Shown piece after piece: positions 46,501-58,910 of a DNA stretch of 64,000 nucleotides (position 1 is its first letter; every line of letters begins with the position of its first letter). Both the position numbers and the translations under genes were made by a program. This stretch comes from Atrichornis clamosus (taxonomy: Eukaryota; Chordata; Aves; Passeriformes; Menuridae). The stretch covers positions 1 through 64,000 of the forward strand of contig WBMZ01003077.1 of assembly GCA_013400975.1 (NCBI GenBank), given 5' to 3'. Under the pieces are notes generated by a model that saw only the letters and a list, made by a program, of their open reading frames with translations, searched no databases and was not told where the DNA came from.

Positions 46501-49500
46501 ATACAATTACAGAAAAAACTTGAAGGATGTGTAAGAGGACATTCCTTCTCTATGAGAGAGCAGCTACAAAACTCACTGATAAAGAGTTCATTTATCACCT
46601 CCTATGCAGAAACTGGACAATAAGAAGTAGCAATCACGACCAGTGGGTGCAGATTCTTTCCAGCTGGCACTGAGCAAACTGGGAGGTGAATAATGAACAA
46701 GGCAGGGGGTTGCAGACAGAGCTAAAGCAAATTTGAAGAGGGGACAGGACTTAGTCATCACCTACATGAGGCAGAATCTGAACAGTCTTAGCCAAATGCC
46801 TACTTGCTGACTTAAATGTACTTTTGTGATGACACAGTATGTGAACATGCAATTAGAGACCCTTGCTGGACTGTCACAACAGGGTTAATTAAGGCTGAGT
46901 GGACAACTTGCATTCTGGCATTTGCCTGTTGTCAACGCATTGATTTCAAAATTAAAATCCTTCAAGCTTTTCAACTAACAAAGCAGCAAGAATTTGTGGC
47001 TGACAGTATTCAGTAGGCTGCACAAAGCAAAAAAAAGCACAGAACACAAGAGCAGGCAAAAAGAGCCAAGTCTCTTAGGAAGCAAAATTGAAAAGGATGT
47101 ATCTTTAAAAGCACAAGACAAAACAAAACCAACAACAACAAAAAAACACCACCAAAACTTCCAAACGTGTACTCAAGTCATCCAAAATCTCTCTGCAAAG
47201 TTTACTTAAAGCCAAGCACCTCCAGGAGAGAGGAGCACAGCTGATTAACCCAGAGATATACCACATTCCTGCATGCTCATTACTTTGAGAAGGTACTGGA
47301 AAGGGAATTTCCACATAATGATGACAACCAAAAGAAAAAAAATGCCACAAAATAAAACCCACTATCATACATCCCACACGTTCAGGTCTAGTTTCAAATG
47401 ATTTGGATTAAACTTGTCTTAGATCATACACATTTTTTTCAGTATCAAAAGCAGGTTTGCTTCTTACTTGACAAATTATGCCAAGTCCTCACAAGAATAG
47501 TAAGAAATACTAGGAATTTAAAGGCAAAACACAGCTCAGTTTCCTCTGCACACACAAGCTGCTTCAGCAAATGCTGTTGGTATTTGAGTTTCACTTCTGA
47601 AGGCAGCTACAAACAAAACCTAGCACTGCCTCTGATCTTGTGCCCCAAAGTACTTATGCCTCCTCCAGTGAGCAGACTTTGTCCAAAAAAACTTTTCATT
47701 AACTTACCTCAACCTTACCAGGCCACCTAATGTGACCATAGACAAAGAAAGGGACAGTGTCTCATATTCAGTAAATCAGTTCGCCTCAATTAATTCCTAA
47801 TTAATTAACCATCAACACCCTATTACCTATTCAATACCTTTGTTTAACCTTAGAATATCAGGTTTCCCGTAAAAGATTCCTCCGCAATTTAATATACCCA
47901 TCTCTGAGAAAAAATTTCTTCATGTTTGCAAAGCTCTGCAGTTTCACAAACCTCAGGCTGTGGATCAAACACTGCTTGGAGCCTAACATTTCACAGCCAT
48001 TTTTCATTTTGTTGGAATAGACGTTTTATTTCCAGCTAGGCATCTTCAAAATGAACAAAAACAGGAATGTTGAAGCAATAAACTCAATCTTTTACAACCA
48101 GACAGTGGGAACATGTTAAAGAGTGCAAACAAACATACCTTCACATATTCTCTTTGCAACATGAATTTAATAATATCTGTTATTGATTCTTTGATGTCTG
48201 CAGGAAGTGTCTACAGGAGAGAGGGGGGAAAGAAAGAAGAGACATATTTACTTCAGAACAGCAGCTCAGGAAAATCATCTTACTCAGCATTTATACAAAG
48301 TTTAGCAACTACCCTTGCATGAGGACTTGCACAAAGGAAAACATTTGTTATTTAGATGAATGATCTGAAGCAGGAGAGGGTAAGTGGTTACACCTGGTAC
48401 CTAATGGCAAAGTGCAAAATGCAACCCCAGTTCTCCACCATGTTTGCAACCCAGCGAGCAGGGGCTGCTTTAAACAACAGCTGGAAAAGCAGTGGGGGGA
48501 CAGAAGATTTCACTGATCAAGGTCAAGTCACAACTGGGCATCACGGCCTCTAGACACGGAAACTGTGAACACCTCACCCCTCTCCTTCAGTGAGGATAAC
48601 TCTGCCCTAGGAAAGGTACTTGGAAAGCAAAAGCTGAAGTTTAGAGGTGATTTACCCTTTTGCGGAGCTTTCTGAAGAGCGGCCTCAGGTAGGACTCTGT
48701 CTGTTTCTGAGTGGCGCTGTTCAGCTTCCCCTGCACGCCCCGTTTCACGTAGTCCTCTCTGGCATTCAGCTCCTTGGCCCAGACTCCCAGAAGGAACTGC
48801 AGCAAGAAGCACATTTGTGTCATGGTGCCATCTAGTGACCTCCCCAGCACATAGATGGAACAGCCAGCAAGGTAAAATGGGGCTTTTTGAGAAATCTGAG
48901 TTAAGAAGGTAAGACCTCTTTCAGAAGGATAGGCAAGGAGGGACAGGAACAACCCTCTTATCTTAAATGTACACGCACAAATTAAAGCTTCAGCTCTTGC
49001 TGTGACTTTGATCACCACACCAGTTACACGAGGACTGGCTGACTCAACTGAGAGGCAGCACAGGTTTCTCTCCAAGAAACAACCTCCTGCTATCCACTTG
49101 AACCTGTGGACTTCCTTTAAAAACCTCTTATTTCACGTAACAGTATCAGGTGACATTCCAATTCAGCTTGCACTGTTCCAAGGAAACTCCTCAGAAAGTT
49201 TTCATGCCACAGTACTACAGAGAGGGAACTACAACTGCCTCAAATAACACGAAAATCAAAACCGTATTTATTTTGTCTGGAAAAGCAGGACCAGATTTTG
49301 AAGGACACAGGTCTCCCAACAGCTCTCTCCCAGGTCTGGCAGAAGTCACTGTTGTGACTAACAAAGGCTGTGGAGTGCCAAGCATTTCAAAAAACCCACA
49401 TCTTACACATAACGTGTGAGTTTTTCACTCAAGCAGCTGAAACCAACCCTTCTATTCATGAAATGCACCTGCATGGAAGTAAAAGTATGACACAGCTACA

Positions 49501-52500
49501 GAATAATTAGGGTCTGTTACCTTCAAGAACTTTGTTATGATGTCCATATCATAGTGATCATCCCCCCGTCCTAAGGATTCTCCCAAAGCCTAGAACAGTG
49601 GAAAAAAAGGCCATTATTTCTACTTTGTCTGGTTTGCCAGCACCACCCCAGCAAAGCATGGTTCACTGCACCATGAACTGCAATAAACTCCACCAGAAAT
49701 CCAAAACTCTGGTCATGAAACAGAATGAAACAGCTACATATGCTACTGAAATTCATTAATCTATTAAAAACATTTACATCACAGTCATTACGACTATTTC
49801 TGAAAAGTCAATGCAACAGTAGTTCTTGATTCATTAACTACTAAATTATTGGCATAATTAGCAGCTGTCTGACAGCACTGTATAAAGGCGAACTGTGGGT
49901 GCAGTGTATTTTTTGAGATTCCCAGAGCCATCAATTAACCTAATTATTTTGTTACACTGTTTCAATTCTCTGATGTACTGGGGCTTTTTACCATTTAATT
50001 GCAACTGTGAATTTGAGGGAACAAATCTAAAAAAGAAAAACCCAAAACCAAACAACAAACCTCTAAAAAAACCCAGCTGTATGTTCCAATACTCCACCTT
50101 CCTGCCAAAATCTCAAAACCGTAAATACTAAGAGCAAATTTTATAAACATTTTCCAGTAGGTATAGCTGGATTTATAATCCATTTCCATTGCCCTCACAT
50201 TTCCCAAGTGAGTTTTATTTTAAAAAATCTTCTAGATTTGGAGCCAAATTCAATGTAAGCCTTTACACTCAGTTAAAGTAGCACAAAACTAAGATGCAGT
50301 TTTCAAACTTTTTAGAAAAAGATCACTTGCATGACTCACACCAAGCCTGCCCTACTACCACAAAAAGGGGTTATTTTGAGTATTAACAGATCAATAAAAT
50401 GCACCTCCATTACAACTGGTATTCATTCTGGTACTGCAGTTATTTTAAACCAGAACCCCTGGTACCATAACAAAAAGGCCAGACTATTTCTTAGTAAGAA
50501 TATATTCACTTAAGCTTTCAGGTATAAATCAGATTATTTCTTAAACACGCTTTTGGAAGGATGTTATGAAGATTAACTCCTGCAAAGAGTTTTGAAGATT
50601 AAGGGTAGAAGTCTTCAGCTCAAGTTAATGTGCTTTTCAAACCAGTACCCTGAAATACCAGGTGCTGAATGCATTTCCTGGCACTCACTCTCCGTGCACT
50701 CACACAAACACCACAAGATTCTTTGAGAACAGAGCAGCCATTTGTACTCAAGTTTCTCTGGAACACATTATCTCTGCACTTCTTGTATTTCCTGTGATCT
50801 GCCTACTTCTGATGCTCATTTTTTTATATCGTAAATGTTTTCATATCAAACATTGTTTCTGTGTGTCTATCTTTCAGAGTCCTTCTTTTCTGTATAGAGA
50901 AAATTCACTGGTACTGATCTTATCACCCTCTCAAATACTCACTGGAAAGGCTTTAGAATTTATGACCAGGTAATGTATTGTAGTTCAATTGTCTACTTCT
51001 GAAACCCCTGCAGAAGGAATCCTAACTCTACCACTATCTTTGCAGGCAACACCTGTCCCCTTTTGGATGAAGTGTTATAAACAAAGCCCACTTGAGTTTT
51101 CACTTATCTGCTGAAGGCACCTCCAGGCTTAGAAACCTAAATTTTCTATTTAAGAATAATTCAGAATGCCTGAGACAGCTGTTGAAAATAAGATAACTCT
51201 GTCTAAACAACCCAGAAGCTTTGTCATAGCAACATACTACCTCTAACACCCCTTAGTTAAGATCTACCCATCCCATACTTCTAGTTCTTCAATAGTAGTA
51301 TTCTCCTCATGGACTTTCAGGTCATTCTGGGAGTCATCATCTCCTGCTTCTTGGCCGCCTACGATTTCATTCAGATACTGCTGATCAATCTTATCCAAAG
51401 CAGCCTTCAGGTCATTTCTCAGGCCCTGGAAAATATTAAAAAAATTTCCTAATTTACAAAAAAACCCTCCAGTAAATAAAAGTACTGTCATTGTGAGCAT
51501 CCAGCTTCCACTTAAGATGCAAATTCTGTAAAAACATGCATAAGGATTTAGCTTTGTTCCCTGAATTTCACTGAATTCCAAGAACAGTTTCTGGATTGCT
51601 TCAGCACTTACCAAAAAGCAGGTGCATGAACTTTTGCAGTGTTCATTCCTATGAAAAAACTTTTTACAGTATTTTCACCAAAAAAGCCTGCAGGACAGAA
51701 ACAGTTCTAAGACTTTCTTCAAAATATCTTCTCCAAGCAATGCACTGAACCACTCCAAAACAAACAAAAAACGGACCATAACCATCATCAGCTCTACAAG
51801 TCTTCACATCTGCCCTGAAAAAAGCTGTAAATAAGGTAACACTCCTCCAGTACGATCACATAAAACAATTATATTGTTTCCTTTTACTACAAATTACTTA
51901 AACGCAGCAGAATTTTTATATAGATTAACTGTTTAAAATCCTCCACTTTAGAAGAGGTGATTAAGAAAAAACCAATCAGTTTTAAACCATACATACTAAA
52001 GTTAAAAGGTACTTTCAAATAGAACACAAAACTCGCCTTAGTCACAGTTGAAGGATTTGCATTCTTGTCTTGAGACATAAAATATAAAGCTCTATAAAGG
52101 AGTATGACATCTCTTACCCTCAGATACGTTCAGCCACTCCACAGGGAATGGATACGCACAGTTATTTCCCCTCTTCTATCATCATACTTGGCTGTCTGGA
52201 GAGTTTCTATTAATCATTCAGTTATTCTAAAAATGTCTGAGCCACAAGGCTGGTGGTGACTGAACAACGTAGAGAATCCCCCTAGACAGCAACAGGAGTG
52301 ACTGAAACATGTCACAAAAATCCAACACAGCCCTATTTATGGGCTCACTACTTTTTAATACTCCTGCGATTGATGACACTGGAGGGGAAGCTTTCATTAG
52401 CAGAGTTTTAATTTTTAGATCTGTTTATCTTTATTTTAAAGATTTGAATAGGAAAAGGCTTTCCTTTTATGGGCAGCCCCAGGAAAGACATTTAAACCAA

Positions 52501-55500
52501 TTAAGTTCGCCACAAACTAGGGAAGAAAATGCAAATTTTATCACTCTGTTAGTTGGGTTGTAAATTTGGTTAACAGTGAATGCAAAAGAAACCCCAACTG
52601 CATCTCCTTACTTAACTGATCATTTCTTAAGACAAAAGGAATAAATTAGCTAAATCTTTTAGAACTGATGGCTACTTTAAAGGGAAGGCAGGGGGGAAAA
52701 TGAAGTTTCCATAACAAGTTATTATAGCTCTGGAATCCAGGGATTTGAAAAATCACATATATACTAGAGACAGGATGCAGTCCTGCTCTTACTCACCTGT
52801 ACCTTCTCAGAGATGCATATAATTACAAACACAGGTTTATTTTAACAGTAAATGACTGTTCTCCACTGGTTTAAAAGCAGGAGCTGCATAGGCTGGGGTA
52901 TTAGTGCCACCTGAAGGGCCCTTTTCCAACTGACAAGGGCCTGGAAATTTCTAGGGTTCAATTCTCTAATGTAATTGTAATTGTGCACAAAACTCTGATA
53001 TTTAACACAGTTTTTCAGGTAATAAATGAGACAGAGCACTGTCTTTGTAACTCTCTTTGTTCTCGACTACCCCTCCCTCCTGAAAATTAGCAGTTACTGA
53101 AAATGATTTTGGTAACTTTTATACGGTTACTCATAATTATCCCACTACAAATAAGTAACCAAGAGCAGGTCTTACCTTGTTCACTTCAGGTGCAAGAATT
53201 TCTATCTTCCTCAGACGTTGAAATGCATCATAATCTGTTTCTCCAAACAGCCTGATGGGCTCACCCCTCTCTCGTAACCTCCTGATAACCTGAAAAGAAT
53301 CAAAGCACTCCCTGACACATAAAGGAAGCAAAATAAAATCCAGAATAACAGATTTATTTACTTTGCTTAGAATAACAAGCTGAGCTGGACTGGAGAGGAA
53401 ATGGCAGTATTTTAAGCAGTAGAAAAATGTTCCAGATACTTTACAATCTAAATATGAAATTCCCACGGTATTTCAGTGAAAGGTCATTCCAAATATTACT
53501 GATCCAAATTTTGCATAAAATCCCAGGCTGTTTGATACAGCCTAACTTCTTCCTGCTCTGACTTGTTTAAACAAATACACAAAAATCATCCCTCTGGCAG
53601 AGCTTAAAAACCGTTTTCAAAATCACAAAGGAACTTGACAATAATCTCACTCACCTTTTTGTCTGGGCAATAAACATACTAACTGGGCAGGTTTTCCCAG
53701 CACAGCTACAAGATGATCTGCTCAAAATTCCCATCCTTAAGCTTTTGGAAAATACGAAGTCCCATAATCTAATGGGATAGTCACTTTAAAAGTAGATATA
53801 ACAAGTGAAAAAGCCTCCCTCAGCTGATTCAAACCTCAAACCAAACACAAAACCAGCAGCCCCCATTACAAGTCCTGTAACACACGTGAAAAATAGTGAA
53901 TATCCTGCAAAATTAAAGGGACGTGTGACATTCTTGGATGACCTCAGCTGTGAATTTCAGCATTTCCAAGATTACAGTGTATTCTGTACTTCTGAACTTC
54001 CTGCTTCTGCTTTGGGGTATGGATCTGTTTGTGAACTTAAATCCACACAGGCATTTTTATCCTTAGAAAGGGCCAGATCATCCCAGCTGCTCTGGTTTTA
54101 GGACTGTTTCTTCTAGAAGCCAAAGTGAACTTCCAAAACTTAGTTTCTAGATTTGTCTTCAGACCAATGAGCTACAAAGAAAAGAAGCTCAGGGAAAAAA
54201 AAAAATATCTTGGAAAAAGTCAGCATGCCATGTTCAGTACAATCCAAGAATAATGCTGATATTCAGGATACCACTACAGAAGCCATCTGAAAGAGCTGTA
54301 AAATGTTATAAAGCATCTGTGTAAATCCATAGAACAGAGTAGCTCTACCCATCTGTACTTCCCTATGCATTCAATTGGACAGCAGACCCCTGATGAGCAA
54401 AATTGATCATTAATTGCTGACTGTAAAAATGGAAGCTTATTATTTAATAAATCTGCCACAAAAAGCAGAGTTCACTGGAAGAAAACAGCCCTAACAAAAA
54501 ATTTCAGATGCGTTTGCTGTAAACTCAAGGAGTCTGTTTGTAGTGATTGATTTTACCTCCTGTCTGGAAAGAGTCATTGGTAACTTTTCCTCTGCCAGTT
54601 CGAGTTCCAGCACTGGATTTGATGCAGCCAGTGGTTTCTCCTCCTCTTCCTGCTCCTGCACCTACATTCAACAGACACAGTTACTCATGTGCAATGGAAA
54701 CAAAACCACATATTGATGTGAAACGACAGGAAAATACAGAACTCTGGAACACAGACTTTAGTATGACAATATAAACGTTTAGTTTCATAGTTTTATGGTC
54801 CCTAATTGAATTTCACTGAACAATTAAAGTTCTTCATAATACCCATAATTAACTAACACTTCTGCAGGTTGCAGAAAGCAGTCTCTCAAGCAAACAGAAA
54901 GGACAATTGCTGAAGTTTGGCTGTCACTTTAGCAGACAGATGCCAGCACTGGTGCCAAAAATAGCAAATCCACCCTCTGCCTGTTGATTCCCACCCCTGC
55001 TCCATCCACCCTACCCATGCAAGAGCATTTGCATCCCTGTGTGATGAACCAGAAGGGGGAAATGATTCAAACAGAAGATAATTTGACAAACACAAACACA
55101 GGTACCATTCCCAGCCCACTTCACTTCCTCATCCAGTTCCCCAGGACCAGCACGTGCACGGACACAAGGATAGAAGGAAAACCCCAGGGCAGGGAGGGAG
55201 TGGAGCTGCTTCTTTCATTTCAATACAGTGCTTTCTTTCAATACAGTGCTTATTACCTACTGCTTCAGTGAGCTGAGCACAATCAGCAATGATCCAAAGC
55301 TTCTTGCTGGGTTTTGAGAGATGCTTGTTTTAGGCAATGCATCTTTCTAACAAGGTTGCCAATTTCTTGCAGGTAAAAAAAAAAAACCCAACTACAAAAG
55401 ACACATCTCCTCACAGAAACAGGAACTCATTTTCAACTCTTCTTAATCTAAAATAAGGTCCCTGAATCAAACAGAGCATTCCTTCTTCATGATTCAATAT

Positions 55501-58500
55501 TTTAATAATGCAAAACAACTCTTTGATCAAAGTACATTTGAGACAGCAGCCATGTAACAACAGTTCCCTGTATTAGCTCAAATTCAACACTTGACAGCAG
55601 GAGCAGATTGCTGGTGGTAATATCTCTATAATAAAGAAACATCTCTAGTGCTCGCTCACACCTTGTTTTTTCTTAGATTCCTTATTAGAATTTACTTCCT
55701 TTCTGTACTTGCTAAAAGGGAAACAATCCAATTAATTCTAGAGCACCCTGCAGCACTCCCCATGCATGGGCAGCACAGTGTCAGCTCCAGTCTGTATTTG
55801 GGTTGATCAGTTTGATGAAGGTACTGGACAGTACTCTTTAAACTCTAAAAAAAATCTTTAAGAGTTTTTTTAAGTCTTTCAGGCCACTGTGCCAGCCTTG
55901 TACTCAGATGTCAGTGTGACTCTGTGGCTGGAAGGATCCAGCCCTGCAGCTCCAGCTACAAGATTCAGCCACAAATCTACATTCAATGCTGTATTAGCAG
56001 ACACAGAAAAAAATCAATCCTGCAACCACAGGTGTTTGGAATGAACAAGAAAGGACAATCAAATCAATGTTTAAAACATGAAGGGAGGGGGGAAAATCAA
56101 ACTTCCAACAGTGCAGGAAAGGAGGAATTCACAGGAGACAGGAAATAGTGATGAACTGTGTAAAAGTTTTTTTTAGAAAAATATATATAAAGAAATATAC
56201 TCCCATAACAGAAGGATACATACGAATTTTAACTTACAAACATTCTTGAAATCATAAATAGCAGCATTGGGAGAAACTATTCGATCCATTCTGTTGGCTG
56301 GACTCCAAGTTACAAGCAGTATCTTTACCACAGTTATTTTGTTTCAGTGCTTTCTTCAAGCAAGTGAAATTACTACAACTTATTAAGGCTAAGCAAAGCA
56401 AAAAAGGCACCTGAATTTAAAAAGAAATCAGTCTGTGTTCCAAGTTTTATTAACAGTAAAGAACAAATGCAGAAATCTGGGAGGCTCTAAAAAGGTACTA
56501 AATTTAACAAAGTAACTTATTTTAAAACCATTTTCAGGATTACATTGCGCACCAAAACTAGTGATGCAGCAGCACAGGTAAGGCCACTTTAACCACCATG
56601 TAAGGTTCTGAAGAATTCAAGTTAATGCTCAAAAGGCATCACACAGCCATTTCCACTTGGAAGAGCGACTGGATTCACAGAACTTTCCCATGAACATATG
56701 CTGCACATTCTGAGAATCGTTTTGGCATTGATGTTCACATATTCACAAACAGATCAAGGTTTCAGAATAAGTCACTAACTGGGTAAAGGTCACTTGAAAA
56801 CAAAGCTCCTATTTGTTCACTGTAACAGCAAACAAGGTTATGAAACTGTCTTCCCCAGGGAATGCATTCCCCCTCCCAGACCCCCATCAGGCAGGCAGGC
56901 AGGCACACACACTTGTAAAAGACAACAACATTCTTTCCATTTCAGTAAACTCTTGCCCTGACACCATTACAAGGCAGATAAAGCCTTCCAGATCACCCAT
57001 TTGTTGCAAAATGCACTGGAGGTTACCAATTGTTTCTAAGATTTTGCCAGCAAAAACATAAATGCTGTTGTTGCCCACTTTCAGTGCTGGGTGCTTGATG
57101 GCCAAAACCCAAATACAAATACATGAAAGTTGGCAGATCTTTTTGATGTACACCCACACCATACTGATTTCTTTTAGCCATTTTGACAAAGAAAATTGTC
57201 TGAATGGATAAAATTATCCAAATGTGTCCATTTTTCCCAACAAGGGGAGGAAGGTGGCTGTATCAGATCCAGTGTTCATGCCTAACAGCACAATTTTAAA
57301 AGAAAGGAAGACAAGCTTTGATCCCGAGCCACTTCATGCTTTCCACAAATAAAAACAAACAAATAAAAAAAGAAATAAAAGCCAAACCATAACACAAACT
57401 TAAGTAGCTGTATATCATGCATATCTTTTCCTGCATTGAAAGCAGTTTTGGAAAGTCATACCTCTCCAGGTGGCTTCTCATTTACAGGCTAATGTATAAC
57501 ATTAACAGATTGAACAAAGAACAACAATTATCATTAACAACATTGATACTGTTGATAATAAAATGCAGACTTCAAAATAAACACACCAAGTCCCGAAAGA
57601 ACAATTTCCATACCTTGTAGCCACATCTCTGGAAGTAGGCCTCCTCTTCCTTTTTAGCTAACTCACTGCGTTTGAAATACTTCTTATTTCCCTAAAAGAG
57701 AGGAGAGCTGTTACCAGTTCACAGTTTTGTGTGGCTGGGGAAAAACAGCTCAAACTTTCTTACTTGGCAGTGAATTCAGATACATCCTTTCCCAGAGATG
57801 GCTACATTGCCATGGAAAGGGAACTAGTTGGAAGCACCTCTGAAATCAGCAATATAGTTACTTTGCAGTATACATGTATAAGCAGAACTAAAAGTACAAT
57901 GTGCTGTCCAGCACTTTAGAAAACACATATTCTTTGTCATGTAAGGCCTTGGTGGTCATTGGTGTAAAGCTTCACTTCAGATGTGCACAACCAGGCCCAG
58001 ACTGTTTAGAAAAACCATACAAAACAAGTCATTTGACATTAAATCAAGGAGGTGGAAGAAATCACCTTTGTATACAGTATTTTATAAGCTTGCTTGAAGT
58101 ACCTTTGTAGATATGTGCCTGAAAAGACATTCCAGACACACGACTGGAAAATGTGGCCACCCCAAAACATTTTCCTTGATTAGTACAACTATGACTTCTT
58201 CCTTCATGCTTTGCCCAACGCACAACAGCCTCCGACCGCAGCTCCCCACTTCAGCCTCTGAAGCTAAAACTCAAAATCAGACACCCCTGCAAGTGGCTCT
58301 GCTTTACTCTGGGGTTTTTAGGCACACACACGCACACCTCAGACCCTACCACAGCTATGGAAAGAATGTGGCTGTGGGGAGGAGAATAACCACAGAGTCC
58401 ACCAAAGGTCGCACTGACTTTTCCCATCTCTCAGTGCCCGAAATAACCTAAACCAGCTCCAAAAGGCCACGGGACACAGTGAGGCTGAAGCCAGGCTGCA

Positions 58501-58784
58501 TCTGCGCCCCCAGACCCCTCCTGGCTCCTGCGCGATCCCATCCTGGGTCACTCCCGCTCCTCCTTCCCAAATCTCGTCCCGGGTTTGGGAAACTCCGCCC
58601 TGGGCAGCTCCGCGTGCCCTTCTCCGGCCCATCCCGAGCCGCACCCGTCTCACCCCCGCTACCCTCCCCCGAACACACATCCCGGGCGGCTTCTCGTCTC
58701 CATCCCGGCCGCTCTCACCCCCAGGAGCTCCTTCTCCTCCAGCTGCTGGCGCTTCCTGCTGATCTCCCGCTTCAGAATGTCCAT
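43421..58784 (-). CDS. PRPF18: PRPF18, pre-mRNA-splicing factor 18 (complete, 10 coding exons)
   Basis: Second-step splicing factor. In the family it associates with Slu7 and the U5 snRNP and promotes 3' splice-site ligation in the nucleus. Coding exons on the minus strand, 5' to 3': 58784-58719, 57691-57614, 54661-54557, 53289-53176, 51425-51279, 49589-49521, 48796-48656, 48210-48139, 45955-45800, 43501-43421. All introns are GT-AG and every junction is phase 0. The total is 342 codons plus TGA, equal to the human length I know. N-terminal basic/acidic helices (1-48) are followed by a PRP4-like segment (about 82-121, [16 protein letters not shown]), an acidic linker, and the Prp18 domain (about 192-340). 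That domain contains the conserved loop [20 protein letters not shown]. The gene faces FRMD4A tail to tail. Confidence 0.98.
43502..45799 (-). other. PRPF18 intron 9
   Basis: A 2.3-kb intron. It contains a CR1 3' fragment in the opposite orientation (44,641-44,738). Otherwise plain. Confidence 0.65.
44641..44738 (+). mobile_element. CR1 LINE 3' fragment
   Basis: ggtgtagtggaagg, cagggg agttggacttgatgg, ctttcaacccaaaccattct and the terminal gtgattctatgaac identify an avian CR1 3' end. It is antisense to PRPF18 and severely 5'-truncated. Confidence 0.93.
45800..45955 (-). CDS. PRPF18: PRPF18 exon 9 (conserved Prp18 loop)
   Basis: Acceptor GCTCCTGCAG|GCG. It encodes [20 protein letters not shown] and continues [14 protein letters not shown], then [13 protein letters not shown]. 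The [13 protein letters not shown] segment is the near-invariant loop implicated in second-step function in yeast Prp18 (family knowledge). Donor CAG|GTAATG. Confidence 0.97.
45956..48138 (-). other. PRPF18 intron 8, nothing identified
   Basis: A 2.2-kb AT-rich intron with A-rich simple sequence near 47,110-47,160. No element recognised. Confidence 0.6.
48139..48210 (-). CDS. PRPF18: PRPF18 exon 8
   Basis: Acceptor TCCTGTAG|ACA. It encodes [20 protein letters not shown] and then EYVK. The first residue is Thr where I recall Asn in human (NLPADI). Donor AAG|GTATGT. It is too short to stand out as an ORF and was placed by frame and homology. Confidence 0.96.
48656..48796 (-). CDS. PRPF18: PRPF18 exon 7 (Prp18 domain start)
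   Basis: Acceptor TTGCTGCAG|TTC. It encodes [20 protein letters not shown] and continues [18 protein letters not shown]. These are the first helices of the Prp18 fold. Donor AGG|GTAAAT. Confidence 0.97.
48825..48838 (-). promoter_or_regulatory. CTCF-like motif in PRPF18 intron 6
   Basis: The minus strand reads TCACTAGATGGCAC, one mismatch from the CCASYAGRKGGCRS core. It lies about 29 bp upstream of the exon 7 acceptor. Motif evidence only. Confidence 0.35.
49521..49589 (-). CDS. PRPF18: PRPF18 exon 6
   Basis: Acceptor TGTTCTAG|GCT. The 23-codon exon encodes [20 protein letters not shown] and then FLK, leading into the Prp18 domain. Donor AAG|GTAACA. It is in phase at both ends, so skipping would keep the frame. 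Confidence 0.96.
49590..51278 (-). other. PRPF18 intron 5, nothing identified
   Basis: A 1.7-kb AT-rich intron. I see no repeats or RNA genes. Confidence 0.6.
51279..51425 (-). CDS. PRPF18: PRPF18 exon 5
   Basis: Acceptor ATTTTCCAG|GGC. It encodes [20 protein letters not shown], an acidic linker ([11 protein letters not shown]), and [13 protein letters not shown]. Donor GAA|GTATGG. Open reading beyond the donor (VWDG) is intronic. Confidence 0.97.
51426..53175 (-). other. PRPF18 intron 4, nothing identified
   Basis: A 1.75-kb AT-rich intron with no recognisable element. Confidence 0.6.
53176..53289 (-). CDS. PRPF18: PRPF18 exon 4 (PRP4-like motif)
   Basis: Acceptor TTTTCAG|GTT. It encodes [20 protein letters not shown] and continues [16 protein letters not shown]. 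This is the PRP4-like/SFM segment shared with PRPF4 and rich in conserved Arg. Donor AAG|GTAAGA. Confidence 0.97.
53290..54556 (-). other. PRPF18 intron 3, nothing identified
   Basis: A 1.3-kb AT-rich intron. Short A-run near 54,197-54,206, otherwise featureless. Confidence 0.6.
54557..54661 (-). CDS. PRPF18: PRPF18 exon 3
   Basis: Acceptor AATGTAG|GTG. It encodes [20 protein letters not shown] and continues [13 protein letters not shown]. An AG five bases inside (GTGCAG) is an alternative acceptor but would break the frame. The GTG start gives a full-length alignment with human. Donor GAG|GTAAAA. Confidence 0.94.
55218..55251 (+). repeat. Two-copy tandem duplication, 18-bp period
   Basis: tttcaatacagtgctt is present at 55,218-55,233 and 55,236-55,251. 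Confidence 0.9.
56888..56911 (+). repeat. (AGGC)n(AC)n microsatellite
   Basis: Four caggc-type units followed by acacacac, in PRPF18 intron 2. Confidence 0.85.
57614..57691 (-). CDS. PRPF18: PRPF18 exon 2
   Basis: Acceptor CTCTTTTAG|GGA. It encodes [20 protein letters not shown] and then QRCGYK, nearly identical to the vertebrate protein. Donor AAG|GTATGG. Confidence 0.97.
57692..58718 (-). other. PRPF18 intron 1
   Basis: A 1.0-kb intron. Its promoter-proximal 240 bp is CpG-rich and belongs to the CpG island. The rest is plain. Confidence 0.6.
58719..58784 (-). CDS. PRPF18: PRPF18 exon 1 (start codon)
   Basis: ATG in context GCCGCCATGG, an excellent Kozak match, inside a CpG island. It encodes [20 protein letters not shown] and then LG. 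Donor GGG|GTGAGA, phase 0. The length matches the human first coding exon by alignment of the N terminus. Confidence 0.96.
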
Positions 58785-58850
58785 GGCGGCCCCGGGAAGT
58801 GCCGCAGGAAAACAACACCGTCACTTCCGGGGAGGCCGGGTCGCCGCACC

Positions 58851-58865
58851 GCGCCCCCTGGTGGC
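58851..58865 (-). promoter_or_regulatory. CTCF-like motif at PRPF18 promoter
   Basis: The plus strand reads gcgccccctggtggc. The minus strand reads GCCACCAGGGGGCGC, which matches the vertebrate CTCF core (CCACCAGGGGGCGC). It lies about 70 bp upstream of the PRPF18 ATG. Confidence 0.65.
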
Positions 58866-58910
58866 TGGGAGGAGCGGCGGTGTTGGGGGGGGTGTCAGTC
58901 CCTCCTCCCA

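Larger units (their letters stand above)
48211..49520 (-). other. PRPF18 introns 7 and 6 around exon 7
   Basis: Two short introns (48,211-48,655 and 48,797-49,520) flank exon 7 at 48,656-48,796. The only candidate feature is the CTCF-like motif at 48,825. Confidence 0.6.
54662..57613 (-). other. PRPF18 intron 2
   Basis: A 2.95-kb intron. It contains an 18-bp-period duplication (55,218-55,251), an A-run near 55,375, and a short AGGC/CA microsatellite at 56,888-56,911. No genes. Confidence 0.6.
58480..58890 (-). promoter_or_regulatory. PRPF18: PRPF18 CpG-island promoter
   Basis: CpG-dense block around the first coding exon, with no clear TATA box, as expected of a housekeeping gene. It contains ACTTCCGG at 58,823-58,830 (ETS/GABP site read on the minus strand), a YY1-like ATGGCGGC over the start codon on the plus strand, and a CTCF-type motif at 58,851-58,865. 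The TSS probably lies between 58,790 and 58,850. Confidence 0.75.
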
